NCBI RefSeq assembly: GCF_026616895.1
Contig: NZ_JANYME010000003.1
Span: 62,001-126,000, forward strand
Source: Campylobacter sp. MG1
GTDB taxonomy: Bacteria > Campylobacterota > Campylobacteria > Campylobacterales > Campylobacteraceae
Direction: 5' to 3'
Length of the DNA stretch: 64,000 nucleotides
Under the pieces are notes generated by a model that was not told where the DNA came from, made no database searches, and worked only from the letters and a program-made list of their open reading frames with translations. Position 1 is the first letter of the stretch; each line of letters starts with the position of its first letter. This document shows, piece after piece, positions 17,171-26,950 of the stretch. Position numbers and translations under genes: made by a program.

Positions 17171-18198
17171 TCAAATTCCCTTAAAACTTTTAATATTTCA
17201 TCTTTTGAAATATCATTTTTAATAATGCTTAAATCTTCTTTGCTAGGTAAAATAAAGTTGATTTTTCCACTTAGAGTTTTTTTGTCTTGAAAAAATCCTT
17301 CATAGAATTTAGAAGATGAATTGATTTTATAAAATGTAGGTAGATTAAAATTCTTTAAAGTATTTAAAATACTTATTTCAAATTCTTTTGAAATTAAACC
17401 TAAATTACAAGCCAATTTATTAGCCATAACCATACCAATAGCAACAGCTTCTCCGTGTAAATAGCCTTTATAATTCGTCTCATTTTCTATAACATGAGCA
17501 AAAGTATGACCATAATTTAGTTTCATTCTAAGATTATCTTCAAACTCATCATTTATTACTACATTTGCTTTAATTTTTATTGATTTTTCTACAAATTCTA
17601 AGATATTATCAAAAATATCATCAAAACTTAATTTGCTTAATTTGTTATAAAAATCCAAATCAAAACAAACAGCCATTTTAATCACTTCAGCCATAGCAGC
17701 ACTTAATTCAGCCTTTTTTAAAGTCTTAAAATAATTTGTGAAAATATAAACAGCACTAGGTTGCTTGAATGTGCCTATTAGATTTTTACCATAAGCATTG
17801 TTTATGCCTGTTTTACCACCTACTGCTGCATCAACACTAGCAAGTAAGGTTGTAGCTATATTTATATGTTTTATTCCACGCTTATAAATACTAGCTACAA
17901 AGCCACCAATATCGCTAATTACCCCACCGCCAAGATTAATTAGCAAATCACTTCTACTAATTTCAGCCTTAAATAGTTCTTCTAAAATATAATTAACGCT
18001 TTCTTGATTTTTGTATTCTTCTCCATCTGGTATAACTATTATCGCTTTTGGTTGTTTTCCTATTTTTTGTAAAACATCATTTAAGTATAGTTTTTCTAAA
18101 GTTGTATTAGTTAAAATTACATAATCTTTATTTATTTTTAATTCTTCATCTACATAAACTTTATATGCTTTATCTTTTAAATCAATATCTATTACCAT
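17167..18198 (-). CDS. aroB: 3-dehydroquinate synthase AroB
   Basis: A 343-residue enzyme that catalyses the second step of the shikimate pathway, from DAHP to 3-dehydroquinate, using NAD and a divalent metal. Visible motifs are VIPDGEEYK near 53, GGGVISDIGGFVASIYKRG near 91-109, GGKTGINNAYGKNLIG near 127-142 and the metal ligands in LNYGHTFAHVIE near 226-237. It lies 4 bases after lolA and overlaps mscS by 4 bases. Length is typical of the short Campylobacterota form. Confidence 0.94.
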   Translation of the reverse strand: MVIDIDLKDKAYKVYVDEELKINKDYVILTNTTLEKLYLNDVLQKIGKQPKAIIVIPDGEEYKNQESVNYILEELFKAEISRSDLLINLGGGVISDIGGFVASIYKRGIKHINIATTLLASVDAAVGGKTGINNAYGKNLIGTFKQPSAVYIFTNYFKTLKKAELSAAMAEVIKMAVCFDLDFYNKLSKLSFDDIFDNILEFVEKSIKIKANVVINDEFEDNLRMKLNYGHTFAHVIENETNYKGYLHGEAVAIGMVMANKLACNLGLISKEFEISILNTLKNFNLPTFYKINSSSKFYEGFFQDKKTLSGKINFILPSKEDLSIIKNDISKDEILKVLREFE

Positions 18199-18202
18199 AA
18201 CC

Positions 18203-18733
18203 TCACCTTATTACATCATAATTTTTTGGAATACTATATTTAAAAATATCATCATTTATTTTTAAATTAATTTTTGAATTTATAAAATCTATGCTTACTT
18301 GATTATCTAATTCATCTTTATAACTTATATTTGTTAAAAGATTATTAAGCACTTTTACATAATAAATTATATTATCATACTTAGCTTTATAGATTACAAA
18401 ATCTTCTTTTTTTTCATATAAAGAAACATTTTTTAAAATATTTGTTAAATCAATTTGTTCTTTACTAATAATTACTTGTTCTAAGTCATCATCAATTATT
18501 ACAACTTCATTTTTAGTAATATAAACTTTTTTTTCATCAGGGTTTAAGTATTGCCATAAACTTTTTTCATTTTGATAATAAAATTTACCTTCATATATTA
18601 AAGTTTTATTACTCAAATCAACTACTTTTTGAATAAAATCAGCTTCAAAACTATTGTAATTTATATTATCAATTTTAAATGCAAAAGCAAAAATTCCACA
18701 AATACAAAGCAAAAAGATTTTTTTAATAATCAT
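18203..18733 (-). CDS. lolA: Outer-membrane lipoprotein carrier LolA
   Basis: A 176-residue periplasmic protein with a signal peptide (MIIKKIFLLCICGIFAFA). The mature part matches LolA: FEADFIQ near residue 29-35, a YEGKFYYQ strand and WQYLNPDEKKVYITKNEV near 61-78. LolA ferries lipoproteins from LolCDE to the outer membrane. It is divergent from secA, as I recall for C. jejuni Cj0943/Cj0942c, which supports the call. The first gene of the aroB operon. Confidence 0.85.
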   Translation of the reverse strand: MIIKKIFLLCICGIFAFAFKIDNINYNSFEADFIQKVVDLSNKTLIYEGKFYYQNEKSLWQYLNPDEKKVYITKNEVVIIDDDLEQVIISKEQIDLTNILKNVSLYEKKEDFVIYKAKYDNIIYYVKVLNNLLTNISYKDELDNQVSIDFINSKINLKINDDIFKYSIPKNYDVIR

Positions 18734-18814
18734 TTAAATACCTTTTAAATATCCTTTTATTTATTTTAACAAATATAATTATATTCAAAAATCAAAACCA
18801 AGAGGTAAATTTAA
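18734..18814. promoter_or_regulatory. Divergent lolA/secA control region
   Basis: Only 81 bases separate the two start codons, so both promoters must lie here. AT-rich -10-like sequences are present on both strands; an AGAGG ribosome site precedes secA. Confidence 0.45.
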
Positions 18815-21316
18815 ATGTTTAAAAATATAGCAAAATGTATATTTGGAACTCGTAATGATAGACTTCTTAAAGCCTACAAAAAAAGAGTATTAAAAATAAA
18901 TTCTTTAGAAGAAAAATATCAAAAATTAAATGATGAAGAAATTAAAAGCGAATTTCAAAACCTACAAAATAAAGTGCTTGAAGACAATAATAATTTAGAT
19001 TTAGTTTTAGAAGATGTATTTGCAATAGTAAGAGAAGTTAGCAAAAGAACGCTTGGAATGAGACATTATGATGTGCAATTAATAGGCGGTATGGTTTTAA
19101 ATGATAAAAGCATAGCAGAAATGAAAACAGGGGAAGGAAAAACCTTAGTAGCAACCTTACCTGTGGTATTAAACGCAATGACAAAAAAAGGCGTTCATGT
19201 AGTAACAACAAATGATTATCTAGCAGCAAGAGATGCTAATGAGATGAGTGCTATATATAATTTTCTTGGTTTTAGTGTTGGTATTTTAGTAGGAAACGAC
19301 CATAGAAATAGAAAAGCTGTTTATGCGTGTGATATTGTTTATGGAACTAATAGTGAATTTGGTTTTGATTATTTAAGAGATAATATGTGCTTTGATGCTG
19401 AAGATAAAGTTCAAAGGGGACATTATTTTGTAATAGTTGATGAAGTTGATAGTATTTTAATAGATGAAGCTAGAACTCCATTAATAATTTCAGGGCCAAC
19501 CAATAGAACATTAGATGGCTATATAAGAGCTAATGAAGTAGCTAAACAAATGGTTCGCGGAGTTGCACCAGATGATCCTAAAGAAAAACCTAGTGGAGAT
19601 TTTATAGCAGATGAGAAAAATAGAACTATTTTAATTACAGAACAAGGAATTTCAAAAGCAGAAAAATTATTTGGAGTTGATAATTTATATAGTCTTGATA
19701 ATGCTATTTTAGCTCATCAATTAGACCAAGCTTTAAAGGCTAATAATTTATTTTTAAAAGATACTCATTATGTTGTTAAAGATGGCGAAGTAATGATTGT
19801 AGATGAATTTACAGGTCGTATTAGCGAAGGAAGACGCTTTAGCGAAGGCTTACATCAAGCACTTGAAGCTAAGGAAGGGGTTAAAATCCAAGAAGAAAGT
19901 CAAACTTTAGCAGATATTACCTACCAAAATTACTTTAGAATGTATGAAAAACTTGCTGGTATGACAGGAACAGCCCAAACTGAAGCAACTGAGTTTTCTC
20001 AAATATACAACCTTGATGTAATTACAATCCCAACTAATGTGCCTGTAATTAGAAAAGATTTAGATGATTTAATTTATAAAACTCAAGATGAGAAATTTAA
20101 AGCCGTAGTTGATGAAATAAAAAAAGCTAACGCAAAAGGACAACCTGTATTAGTTGGAACTGCAAGTATTGAAAAAAGCGAGCTTTTACACGAGTATTTA
20201 AAAAAGGCAAAAATAGCTCACAATGTATTAAATGCTAAAAATCACGCTCATGAAGCTGAAATAATCAAAGATGCAGGTAAAAAAGGAGCAGTTACTATTG
20301 CAACTAATATGGCTGGTCGTGGTGTTGATATAAAAATTACTGATGAGATTAGAGAATTAGGTGGCTTATATATAATAGGAACTGAAAGACACGAAAGCCG
20401 TAGAATTGATAATCAATTGCGTGGTCGAGCTGGAAGACAAGGTGATCCTGGTGTTAGTAGATTTTATTTAAGTCTTGAAGATAATTTATTAAGAATTTTT
20501 GGTGGAGATAAGCTAAAAGCAATTTTTACTAGATTAAAAATCGCTGAAGGCGAAAGCATAGAAAGCTCACTTGTAACTCGTGCAGTAGCAAGTGCTCAAA
20601 AAAAGGTAGAAAATCTTCATTTTGAAAGTAGAAAACATATACTTGAATATGATGATGTAGCAAACGAACAAAGAAAAACTATATATAAATATAGAAATGA
20701 ATTGCTAGATACAAATTATGATATTGAGACAAAAGTTGAGCAAAATATAGCTGAATATGTGGATTATTTAATTCATAACTTAAATGATTTAAGTGCTGAA
20801 AATTTAGTAGAATTATTCAAAAATGAAATTAATTTGGAGCTAGATTTAGAATTATTAAAAACTTTAAACACAGAAGAAAGCAGAAGTGTTATTATTGATG
20901 CAATAACTACTATGTTAAAAGTTAAATTTAGCATAGTTCCTGATAGTGAAAAGGAAAGAATTGAAAAATTATTATATCTACAAGTTTTAGATGGTGCTTG
21001 GAGAGAGCATTTATATCAAATGGATATTTTAAAAACAGGTATTGGTCTTCGTGGATATAATCAAAAAGACCCATTAGTAGAATATAAAAGAGAAAGTTAT
21101 AATTTATTTATGGAGCTAGTTGAAAGAATTAAAAGTGAAAGTATAAAAGTATTGCTAATAATTCAACTAAGAATGCCTGAAACTAATGAAGAAATTCAAG
21201 AAATTGAAAAACCTATCAAAAAGCAATCAAGAAATGAACCTTGTGCTTGTGGTAGTGGTAAGAAATATAAAGATTGTTGTGGTAAAAGTGGGCCACAAAA
21301 AGGCGTATTTGCTTGA
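18815..21316 (+). CDS. secA: Preprotein translocase ATPase SecA
   Basis: The 833-residue motor of the Sec pathway, which pushes preproteins through SecYEG. Walker A is [12 protein letters not shown] near residues 100-111, the DEAD-like motif is [16 protein letters not shown] near 208-223, and the second helicase domain has [12 protein letters not shown] near 492-503 and [13 protein letters not shown]. The C-terminal SEC-C zinc site reads [13 protein letters not shown] near 809-821, for SecB and lipid binding. Length is typical. The stop codon overlaps the TTG start of the next gene. Confidence 0.97.
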   Translation: MFKNIAKCIFGTRNDRLLKAYKKRVLKINSLEEKYQKLNDEEIKSEFQNLQNKVLEDNNNLDLVLEDVFAIVREVSKRTLGMRHYDVQLIGGMVLNDKSIAEMKTGEGKTLVATLPVVLNAMTKKGVHVVTTNDYLAARDANEMSAIYNFLGFSVGILVGNDHRNRKAVYACDIVYGTNSEFGFDYLRDNMCFDAEDKVQRGHYFVIVDEVDSILIDEARTPLIISGPTNRTLDGYIRANEVAKQMVRGVAPDDPKEKPSGDFIADEKNRTILITEQGISKAEKLFGVDNLYSLDNAILAHQLDQALKANNLFLKDTHYVVKDGEVMIVDEFTGRISEGRRFSEGLHQALEAKEGVKIQEESQTLADITYQNYFRMYEKLAGMTGTAQTEATEFSQIYNLDVITIPTNVPVIRKDLDDLIYKTQDEKFKAVVDEIKKANAKGQPVLVGTASIEKSELLHEYLKKAKIAHNVLNAKNHAHEAEIIKDAGKKGAVTIATNMAGRGVDIKITDEIRELGGLYIIGTERHESRRIDNQLRGRAGRQGDPGVSRFYLSLEDNLLRIFGGDKLKAIFTRLKIAEGESIESSLVTRAVASAQKKVENLHFESRKHILEYDDVANEQRKTIYKYRNELLDTNYDIETKVEQNIAEYVDYLIHNLNDLSAENLVELFKNEINLELDLELLKTLNTEESRSVIIDAITTMLKVKFSIVPDSEKERIEKLLYLQVLDGAWREHLYQMDILKTGIGLRGYNQKDPLVEYKRESYNLFMELVERIKSESIKVLLIIQLRMPETNEEIQEIEKPIKKQSRNEPCACGSGKKYKDCCGKSGPQKGVFA

Positions 21317-22074
21317 AATTCTTTATAATTAATCTTGAGCAAGATATAGAAAAAAGACAAAAAATAACAGCCCTTTGCGAAAGCTTAGGGCTTAATTATG
21401 AAATAATTAAAGCTGTATATGGCAAAGCGTTGAGTGAAGATGAAATAAAACAAAACACCTATCCTAAAGAAGAACAATTAAAATTATTCAAAAGAACTTT
21501 AAGCCTTGGAGAAATAGGCTGCGCTATGAGTCATAGATTGTGTTATCAAAAAATTATAGAGCAAAATCTAGAAGATGCAATTATTTTAGAAGATGATGCA
21601 GTATTTGATAAAAATTTATTAGAATTTTTAAAATATAAAAATGAATTTCCTAAAGATTTAGAACTTTTATTATTAGGTCATTATAAGCAAATGTATTACG
21701 ATGATGGTTTTATGATAAATAGTCCTTTTTATAAATATTTTAATATTCAGATAAAAAAATGGAATATTAAAAGAATTGTTGGTGGTGGTAATGGAACCCA
21801 TGGTTATTATATTACCAAAAAAGGTGTAAAAAAACTATTAAACTTAATGAATAAAATATATATTCCAGCAGATTGGTATACAAATAATGATAGACATACA
21901 AATTTATATGCTTTGTATCCTACATTAATTAATCCAGATTTAGCAGAAACAAGTTCTACACAAGTAAATCCAATTAATAAAAAACGCTCAAAAATCAGTA
22001 AATATTTTAAATTATTTAAAACTAAAATACAATTTTTTATCCCGTCTTTAATGAATTTAAGAAAATATAAATAA
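21313..22074 (+). CDS. Family 25 glycosyltransferase (LOS/LPS type)
   Basis: A 253-residue GT25 enzyme, of the type that adds galactose or related sugars to lipooligosaccharide from UDP-sugars at the inner membrane face. The fold motifs are visible: [16 protein letters not shown] at the start, [18 protein letters not shown] near 68-85, the acidic metal motif [11 protein letters not shown] near 90-100, and [13 protein letters not shown] near 163. The start is TTG and overlaps the secA stop codon (4-base overlap), so it is read with secA. It lies outside any LOS cluster in this window. The exact sugar is unknown. Confidence 0.82.
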   Translation: MKFFIINLEQDIEKRQKITALCESLGLNYEIIKAVYGKALSEDEIKQNTYPKEEQLKLFKRTLSLGEIGCAMSHRLCYQKIIEQNLEDAIILEDDAVFDKNLLEFLKYKNEFPKDLELLLLGHYKQMYYDDGFMINSPFYKYFNIQIKKWNIKRIVGGGNGTHGYYITKKGVKKLLNLMNKIYIPADWYTNNDRHTNLYALYPTLINPDLAETSSTQVNPINKKRSKISKYFKLFKTKIQFFIPSLMNLRKYK

Positions 22075-22115
22075 TATTTTTTATTTTTTGCTATTATAGA
22101 ACAAAAGGAGTGTTT

Positions 22116-22655
22116 ATGATATTAAAATTTAAAAATTTTTACCCAAATATACATCAAAGTGTTTTTATTGCAGAAGGTTCAAAAATAATAGGTCATGTTA
22201 ATATAGATAGTGGTAGCTCAATATGGTTTAATGCCGTAATTCGTGGCGATGTAGCTAGTATTAAAATAGGGAAAAATACAAATATTCAAGATAACTCAAC
22301 AATACATGTAGCAAGAGCTTTATATGATAAAAATGGTAAAGAAATTAGTCCAAAAATTGACTGTAATATAGGTGATGGTGTAACAATAGGTCATAATTGT
22401 GTAATTCATGCTTGTGAAATATCAAACAATGTTTTGGTTGGTATGGGTAGTGTAATAATGGATGGTGCAAAAATAAATGAAAATTCAATTATTGCTGCTA
22501 ATTCTTTAATAACAAAAAACAAAACTTTTCCACCTAATTCACTAATACAAGGTTCACCTGCAAAATTTATAAGAGAATTAAGCGAAAATGAAATACAGGC
22601 TATAAAAGAGCAAGCATTAGAATATTGTTTAGTAATGAAAAATTATATAGAATAG
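22116..22655 (+). CDS. Gamma-carbonic-anhydrase-like hexapeptide protein
   Basis: A left-handed beta-helix protein of 179 residues, related to YrdA/PaaY and gamma carbonic anhydrases. The hexapeptide coils run from about residue 25 to 145 and the zinc histidines appear in STIHVAR and in IGHNCVIHAC. Enzyme activity in this family varies, so carbonic anhydrase activity is only possible. I place the start at the ATG at 22116, five bases after AAAGGAG, rather than at the in-frame GTG at 22110 which overlaps the ribosome site. An extended -10 (TGCTATTAT, 22089-22097) gives it its own promoter. Confidence 0.82.
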   Translation: MILKFKNFYPNIHQSVFIAEGSKIIGHVNIDSGSSIWFNAVIRGDVASIKIGKNTNIQDNSTIHVARALYDKNGKEISPKIDCNIGDGVTIGHNCVIHACEISNNVLVGMGSVIMDGAKINENSIIAANSLITKNKTFPPNSLIQGSPAKFIRELSENEIQAIKEQALEYCLVMKNYIE

Positions 22656-22985
22656 AAATTAAACATTAAAAAAGTGTTAAAATCATTATAATTTTATATT
22701 CATTAATGACAAAAATATATTTATTATTATTTTGTCTATATTAAAAACATTATAAATATTTTGTAAAAAATTATTTTTTATAAAATATTTTTATTAAATA
22801 TTAAAATATTAAAATTGTAATCTAAAGCTAATACAAACATTAAAATTACATAAAAATTATTAATTTATACAATTTTTCATTTTTAATTATTATATATTTT
22901 TAAATAATAAATATATAATTTTAAATCCATTAAATATCAATAATAAATAATCTTACAATTTTTAATATTTAATAAATAAAGATAA
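22656..22985. other. AT-rich gap between convergent genes
   Basis: About 330 bases of nearly pure A/T between convergent genes. I see no gene, no long repeat and no convincing terminator beyond weak AT hairpins. Confidence 0.5.
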
Positions 22986-23567
22986 CTATATTTTTTTATA
23001 TTTTTTGTTTAAAAACCAAAGATGAGCATACTCTATTAATGCACTTTTTTTATTTTTACTAAAAAATTCTTCAAATTCATCTATTTTTACATATACACTT
23101 TCAATAGCCTCAGCACTATCAGCACCTCCGCCTTTACCAACAATATCATCATCACTAACTATTGCAAAGTACAACCTTTGTGTGCTAACACCAGAGCCAA
23201 ATCCAGTATAAAATTTACCTAAAAAATCTAATTTTTTAGGTTTAATTCCCAATTCTTCTATACACTCCTCCATAGCTATTTCTTCATAGCTTTTATTCTT
23301 ATCAACTATACCACTACAAAGCTCAACCGTTAGTCCGTTTTCAATATCACCTAGACCTTCATGATAATATAACGGAGCACGAAACTGCTTAACAAATATA
23401 TAGCTATCTTTAGCTTGATGATACAATAAAACACTAACACAATCATGTAAAACTATAAAATCCCATTCAACCAAATTTCCATTTAAATCATAATGAACTC
23501 TTTTTGGTTTTATAAATTTAGAATCACTAAAATTAGTTAATTTAAAATCCGATACTTCTATTTTCAT
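22986..23567 (-). CDS. NUDIX hydrolase (UDP-sugar diphosphatase type)
   Basis: A 193-residue NUDIX enzyme. The box reads GIVDKNKSYEEIAMEECIEELGI near residues 86-108, that is the metal-binding EExxEE core with Glu in the place of the usual Arg, as also seen in UDP-glucose pyrophosphatase relatives. Upstream strands DFIVLHDCVSVLLYH and FVKQFRAPLYY match the ADP/UDP-sugar group. It should cleave a nucleoside diphosphate sugar. It overlaps the glycosylase gene by 4 bases and ends the glyS-DUF815-glycosylase operon. Substrate is inferred. Confidence 0.8.
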   Translation of the reverse strand: MKIEVSDFKLTNFSDSKFIKPKRVHYDLNGNLVEWDFIVLHDCVSVLLYHQAKDSYIFVKQFRAPLYYHEGLGDIENGLTVELCSGIVDKNKSYEEIAMEECIEELGIKPKKLDFLGKFYTGFGSGVSTQRLYFAIVSDDDIVGKGGGADSAEAIESVYVKIDEFEEFFSKNKKSALIEYAHLWFLNKKYKKI

Positions 23568-24232
23568 AATAATTCCTTTAAAATTTCCATACCTTTTTCA
23601 TCTATTTTTTTACCTTTAAAATGTACCTTACAAAAATTTAATAACATACTATGGAATTTAGAATAAATTTCATAAAGTTCATTACATTTGAAATATTTAT
23701 AAAAATATTCATCATCTAAGCCACTCATTAATTTTTCTGCTACTTCATCATAATAATTAAATTCATAACCTAAATTAGACATAAATCTTAATGTATAACT
23801 ATCTATTACCAAATATTCTTTTTTACATAAATAGTTCAAAATACTATCAGCACTTTCATAAGAAATTCCTTTACAAGCAAGCAACCATTCTCTATCTACA
23901 TTATTAAAAAAATTATCTAAATTTTCATAATCTAATAATATTTTTTTAGCTAAATCTAGTATTCTTTTAGCCTTGGTATTATAAAAACCACTAGGCTTAA
24001 TTAAAATAGCTAGATTACTTACATCAAGTTTTATTAACTCATTTAAATTTGTTATTTTTTTATCTTTCAAAAGCGCTAAAGATTTTAAAACATTTTGCCA
24101 TTTTGTATTTTGTGTGAGTATTACACTAATTAATTTTTCAAAATCACTTAAATTACTATCTTTATCCCATTCAAACTCACATTCATAACCATTTTTTATA
24201 AGCAATCTTAAAATCACGCCACCATTTATCAT
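23564..24232 (-). CDS. HhH-GPD DNA glycosylase, MagIII-like
   Basis: A 222-residue base-excision repair enzyme of the endonuclease III superfamily. The signature QNTKWQNVLKSLALLK lies near residues 41-56. The helix-hairpin-helix LLACKGISYESADSILNYL near 118-136 is followed by the catalytic aspartate in YLVIDSYTLRF. The four iron-sulfur cysteines of Nth/MutY are absent at the C-terminus. Lack of the cluster and the form of the HhH resemble Helicobacter MagIII, a 3-methyladenine glycosylase. It sits between DUF815 and NUDIX genes with 4-base overlaps. Confidence 0.78.
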   Translation of the reverse strand: MINGGVILRLLIKNGYECEFEWDKDSNLSDFEKLISVILTQNTKWQNVLKSLALLKDKKITNLNELIKLDVSNLAILIKPSGFYNTKAKRILDLAKKILLDYENLDNFFNNVDREWLLACKGISYESADSILNYLCKKEYLVIDSYTLRFMSNLGYEFNYYDEVAEKLMSGLDDEYFYKYFKCNELYEIYSKFHSMLLNFCKVHFKGKKIDEKGMEILKELL

Positions 24233-24969
24233 ATTTTATCCTTAAAAATTTCACAAAATTGCTTAGCGATTCTACCATTCCTACTAGCTCTTAAATTTGA
24301 AAATTCTATAGCTTCCTTAAATAATCTTTCATCATTTTCATAATTTTTAAAATATGACTTTACTATCTTTAAATATTGTTCTTGGTTTAATGCATAAAAA
24401 TTTAACCATATACCAAATCTTTCTTTTAAAGAAAATTTATCATCCATTTCATCATTAAAATCAGCATCTTGATAATTTTTATTATTATTTTTTAATACAT
24501 TTTTATAATTAGAACTAACTATAAACATTATATTATTACTTAAATTTTCTATACCACCATCAATAATAGGCTTTAAAAGTTTATAATCATCATCATTTAC
24601 ATTAAAACTTAAGTCATCTAAAAATAATATAAAATAAAAATTTAAATTTTCTAAATCATCTATTATGTATCTTAAATCTTTTAAATCATCTTTAAAAATC
24701 TCTACAATTCTTAATTTTGTATTAATAAAGTCATTAAAAACTGCCTTTACTAAGCTAGTTTTACCACAACCTTTAGCTCCTGATAATAAACAGTGTTGGT
24801 ATAATTTATTATTTAAAAAATTATTTATATTACTTTTTAAAATATCAAATTTATCATCTAAAAACAATAAATCACTAATATTAATTAAATCAATATTTTT
24901 AATACCTTTAAAACTACTAGTCCTTCCTCTATAACTAGCAGCTCTAAAGTTAGAAAAAAAATTATTCAA
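24229..24969 (-). CDS. DUF815-family AAA ATPase
   Basis: A 246-residue P-loop ATPase. The N-terminus AASYRGRTSSFKGIKNID is typical of DUF815. Walker A is SGAKGCGKTSLVKAV near residues 63-77 and Walker B is FILFLDDLSF near 113. ERFGIWLNFY near 184 and the C-terminal SNLRASRNGRIAKQF complete the family pattern. These proteins form small AAA rings of unknown target. It overlaps glyS by 8 bases and the glycosylase by 4, so expression is coupled to glycyl-tRNA synthetase. Confidence 0.83.
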   Translation of the reverse strand: MNNFFSNFRAASYRGRTSSFKGIKNIDLINISDLLFLDDKFDILKSNINNFLNNKLYQHCLLSGAKGCGKTSLVKAVFNDFINTKLRIVEIFKDDLKDLRYIIDDLENLNFYFILFLDDLSFNVNDDDYKLLKPIIDGGIENLSNNIMFIVSSNYKNVLKNNNKNYQDADFNDEMDDKFSLKERFGIWLNFYALNQEQYLKIVKSYFKNYENDERLFKEAIEFSNLRASRNGRIAKQFCEIFKDKI

Positions 24970-26950
24970 AATTTACCTCTTTTAGATCAGCAACACTTGC
25001 TATATGCTTATAAATTGTATAAACTAATGCTAAACGATTTTGTTTAATATCATTATCTTCAACATTAATCATTACATTATCAAAAAAATTATCAATTAAA
25101 GGTTTTAATGAAAAAATATTTTCTATATTTTCTAAAATATTATCTCCAAAACTGATTTTTTTATAAGCTAGATATAAAGATTTTTCATTTTCATCTACAA
25201 GTTTAGTTTCATCACAATATAAGTCTTTTTTATCTTTAATAATATTAGCCAACCTTTTAAAAGTGGATAATTTATCTGTAAAATCATTATCATTTTGCAA
25301 ATGTATCAATGCCTTAATACTATCATCAATTACTACTATTTTATCATTATTAGCTTTTAAAACTGCTTCTATAAATGATGGATTTACATCATATAAAGCA
25401 TTAAATCTATCATTAATAAATGTAACTAATTTTTGTATATCAAAATCAGCATAAATAGTTTTTATACTATGTAAAAATTCAGCTATATTAAAATTTACCC
25501 TAGCTGATATTATTATTTTTAAAATACTAAGTGCTGCTCTTCTTAAAGCATAAGGGTCTTTGTTACCACTTGGAATTTTATTTATGCTAAACAATGCCAT
25601 TAAAGTATCAAATTTATTAGCTAAAGACACAATTTCACTCAATGTAATACTAGGTAAAACATCATACAAATACTGCTCTCTTATAGCTATAGAAATTTCT
25701 TTAGAATATCCCATTTTCAAAACATAATATGAACCGACTACTCCTTGCAATTCAGGGAATTCACCAACCATTTGTGTTCTTAAATCAGCCTTGCTAAATT
25801 TTATAGCATCTTTTACAAATTCTTCATTACTATATGCAAATATTTTTGCTAATTTAAGAGCTATATACTCTTCTCTTTTAACTTTATCAGCTATCGTTCC
25901 TAATTCTTGCATATAAATTGTATTGTTTAATAGTTCAGGCTTTAATCCTTCTTTTAAGTCGTTTCTCCAGAAAAATAACGCATCACTGAGTCTTGCTCTT
26001 AAAACTTTTTCATTACCTTTTCTTATTAACTCTAAATTTGGATTAAATGAATTTGTAATTGTTACAAAATGATTACTTAATTTATTATTGCTATACACTG
26101 CAAAATATCTTTGATTTTCTTTCATAGAAGTAATTATAACTTCAGGTGCTACCTCTAAAAATTCTTTATCAAAACTACCTAATAAAGCACTAGGATATTC
26201 AGTAATTGCTATAACTTCTCTTAACAAATCTTCATCTAATTCAACATTAACATTATGCAATTTTTCAATATTTTTAATTTCGCTTAAAATTATTTCTTTT
26301 CTATCGTTTGGATTTAAGACAACTTTACCTTCAGTCAAAACCTTATAATAATCAGCTTGAGTATTAAATTTAACCTTATCTTGTGTAATATTTCTATGTA
26401 CAAATGTAGAATTTTCACTATTAATATTAAACACACTAGCACTAATTAATTCATCATCAAGCATTACACAAAGACTAGTCACAGGACGAATAAATTTAAA
26501 ATCATACGCACCCCATCTCATACTTTTACCAAAATTAAGTGAATTTAAAAAATCATTTAAAATACCAGTAAATAGTCCTCTAATATTTCTACCAGCTTCT
26601 TTTTTTTCATAATATAAACATTCTTTACCTTTAACTAATTTAAAAGTAATTTCATTCTCACTTATATTTGCTTTTTCACAAAAACTAATTCCAGCTTTAG
26701 TAATTTTTCCATCTTTAAATGCAACTTCTTTTGGTGCACCTATTATTTCAATAACACTATCATCGGTAGTTTCATTAGTAAAAAATGTAAAAACAAATCT
26801 TCTAGGTGTATATAAAAAATTTAAATCTTTAAAATTAATATTATTATATTTTAAAATTTCACTTAATTTATCAATAATATTTGGCTCTTCCTTTAAAAAT
26901 GGAATTGCTGGTAACTCCTCAGTACCTATTTCTATCAATACTTTTTTCAT
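24962..26950 (-). CDS. glyS: Glycyl-tRNA synthetase beta subunit
   Basis: The 662-residue beta subunit of the bacterial alpha2beta2 glycyl-tRNA synthetase; it recognises tRNA-Gly and is needed for charging. The N-terminus MKKVLIEIGTEELPAIPF is diagnostic, followed by the B3/4-like region, KENQRYFAVY near 272, and the HD-type core with PSGNKDPYALRRAAL near 467. The alpha subunit gene is not in the window. It overlaps ilvA by 4 bases. Length is normal for the group. Confidence 0.95.
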   Translation of the reverse strand: MKKVLIEIGTEELPAIPFLKEEPNIIDKLSEILKYNNINFKDLNFLYTPRRFVFTFFTNETTDDSVIEIIGAPKEVAFKDGKITKAGISFCEKANISENEITFKLVKGKECLYYEKKEAGRNIRGLFTGILNDFLNSLNFGKSMRWGAYDFKFIRPVTSLCVMLDDELISASVFNINSENSTFVHRNITQDKVKFNTQADYYKVLTEGKVVLNPNDRKEIILSEIKNIEKLHNVNVELDEDLLREVIAITEYPSALLGSFDKEFLEVAPEVIITSMKENQRYFAVYSNNKLSNHFVTITNSFNPNLELIRKGNEKVLRARLSDALFFWRNDLKEGLKPELLNNTIYMQELGTIADKVKREEYIALKLAKIFAYSNEEFVKDAIKFSKADLRTQMVGEFPELQGVVGSYYVLKMGYSKEISIAIREQYLYDVLPSITLSEIVSLANKFDTLMALFSINKIPSGNKDPYALRRAALSILKIIISARVNFNIAEFLHSIKTIYADFDIQKLVTFINDRFNALYDVNPSFIEAVLKANNDKIVVIDDSIKALIHLQNDNDFTDKLSTFKRLANIIKDKKDLYCDETKLVDENEKSLYLAYKKISFGDNILENIENIFSLKPLIDNFFDNVMINVEDNDIKQNRLALVYTIYKHIASVADLKEVNFE

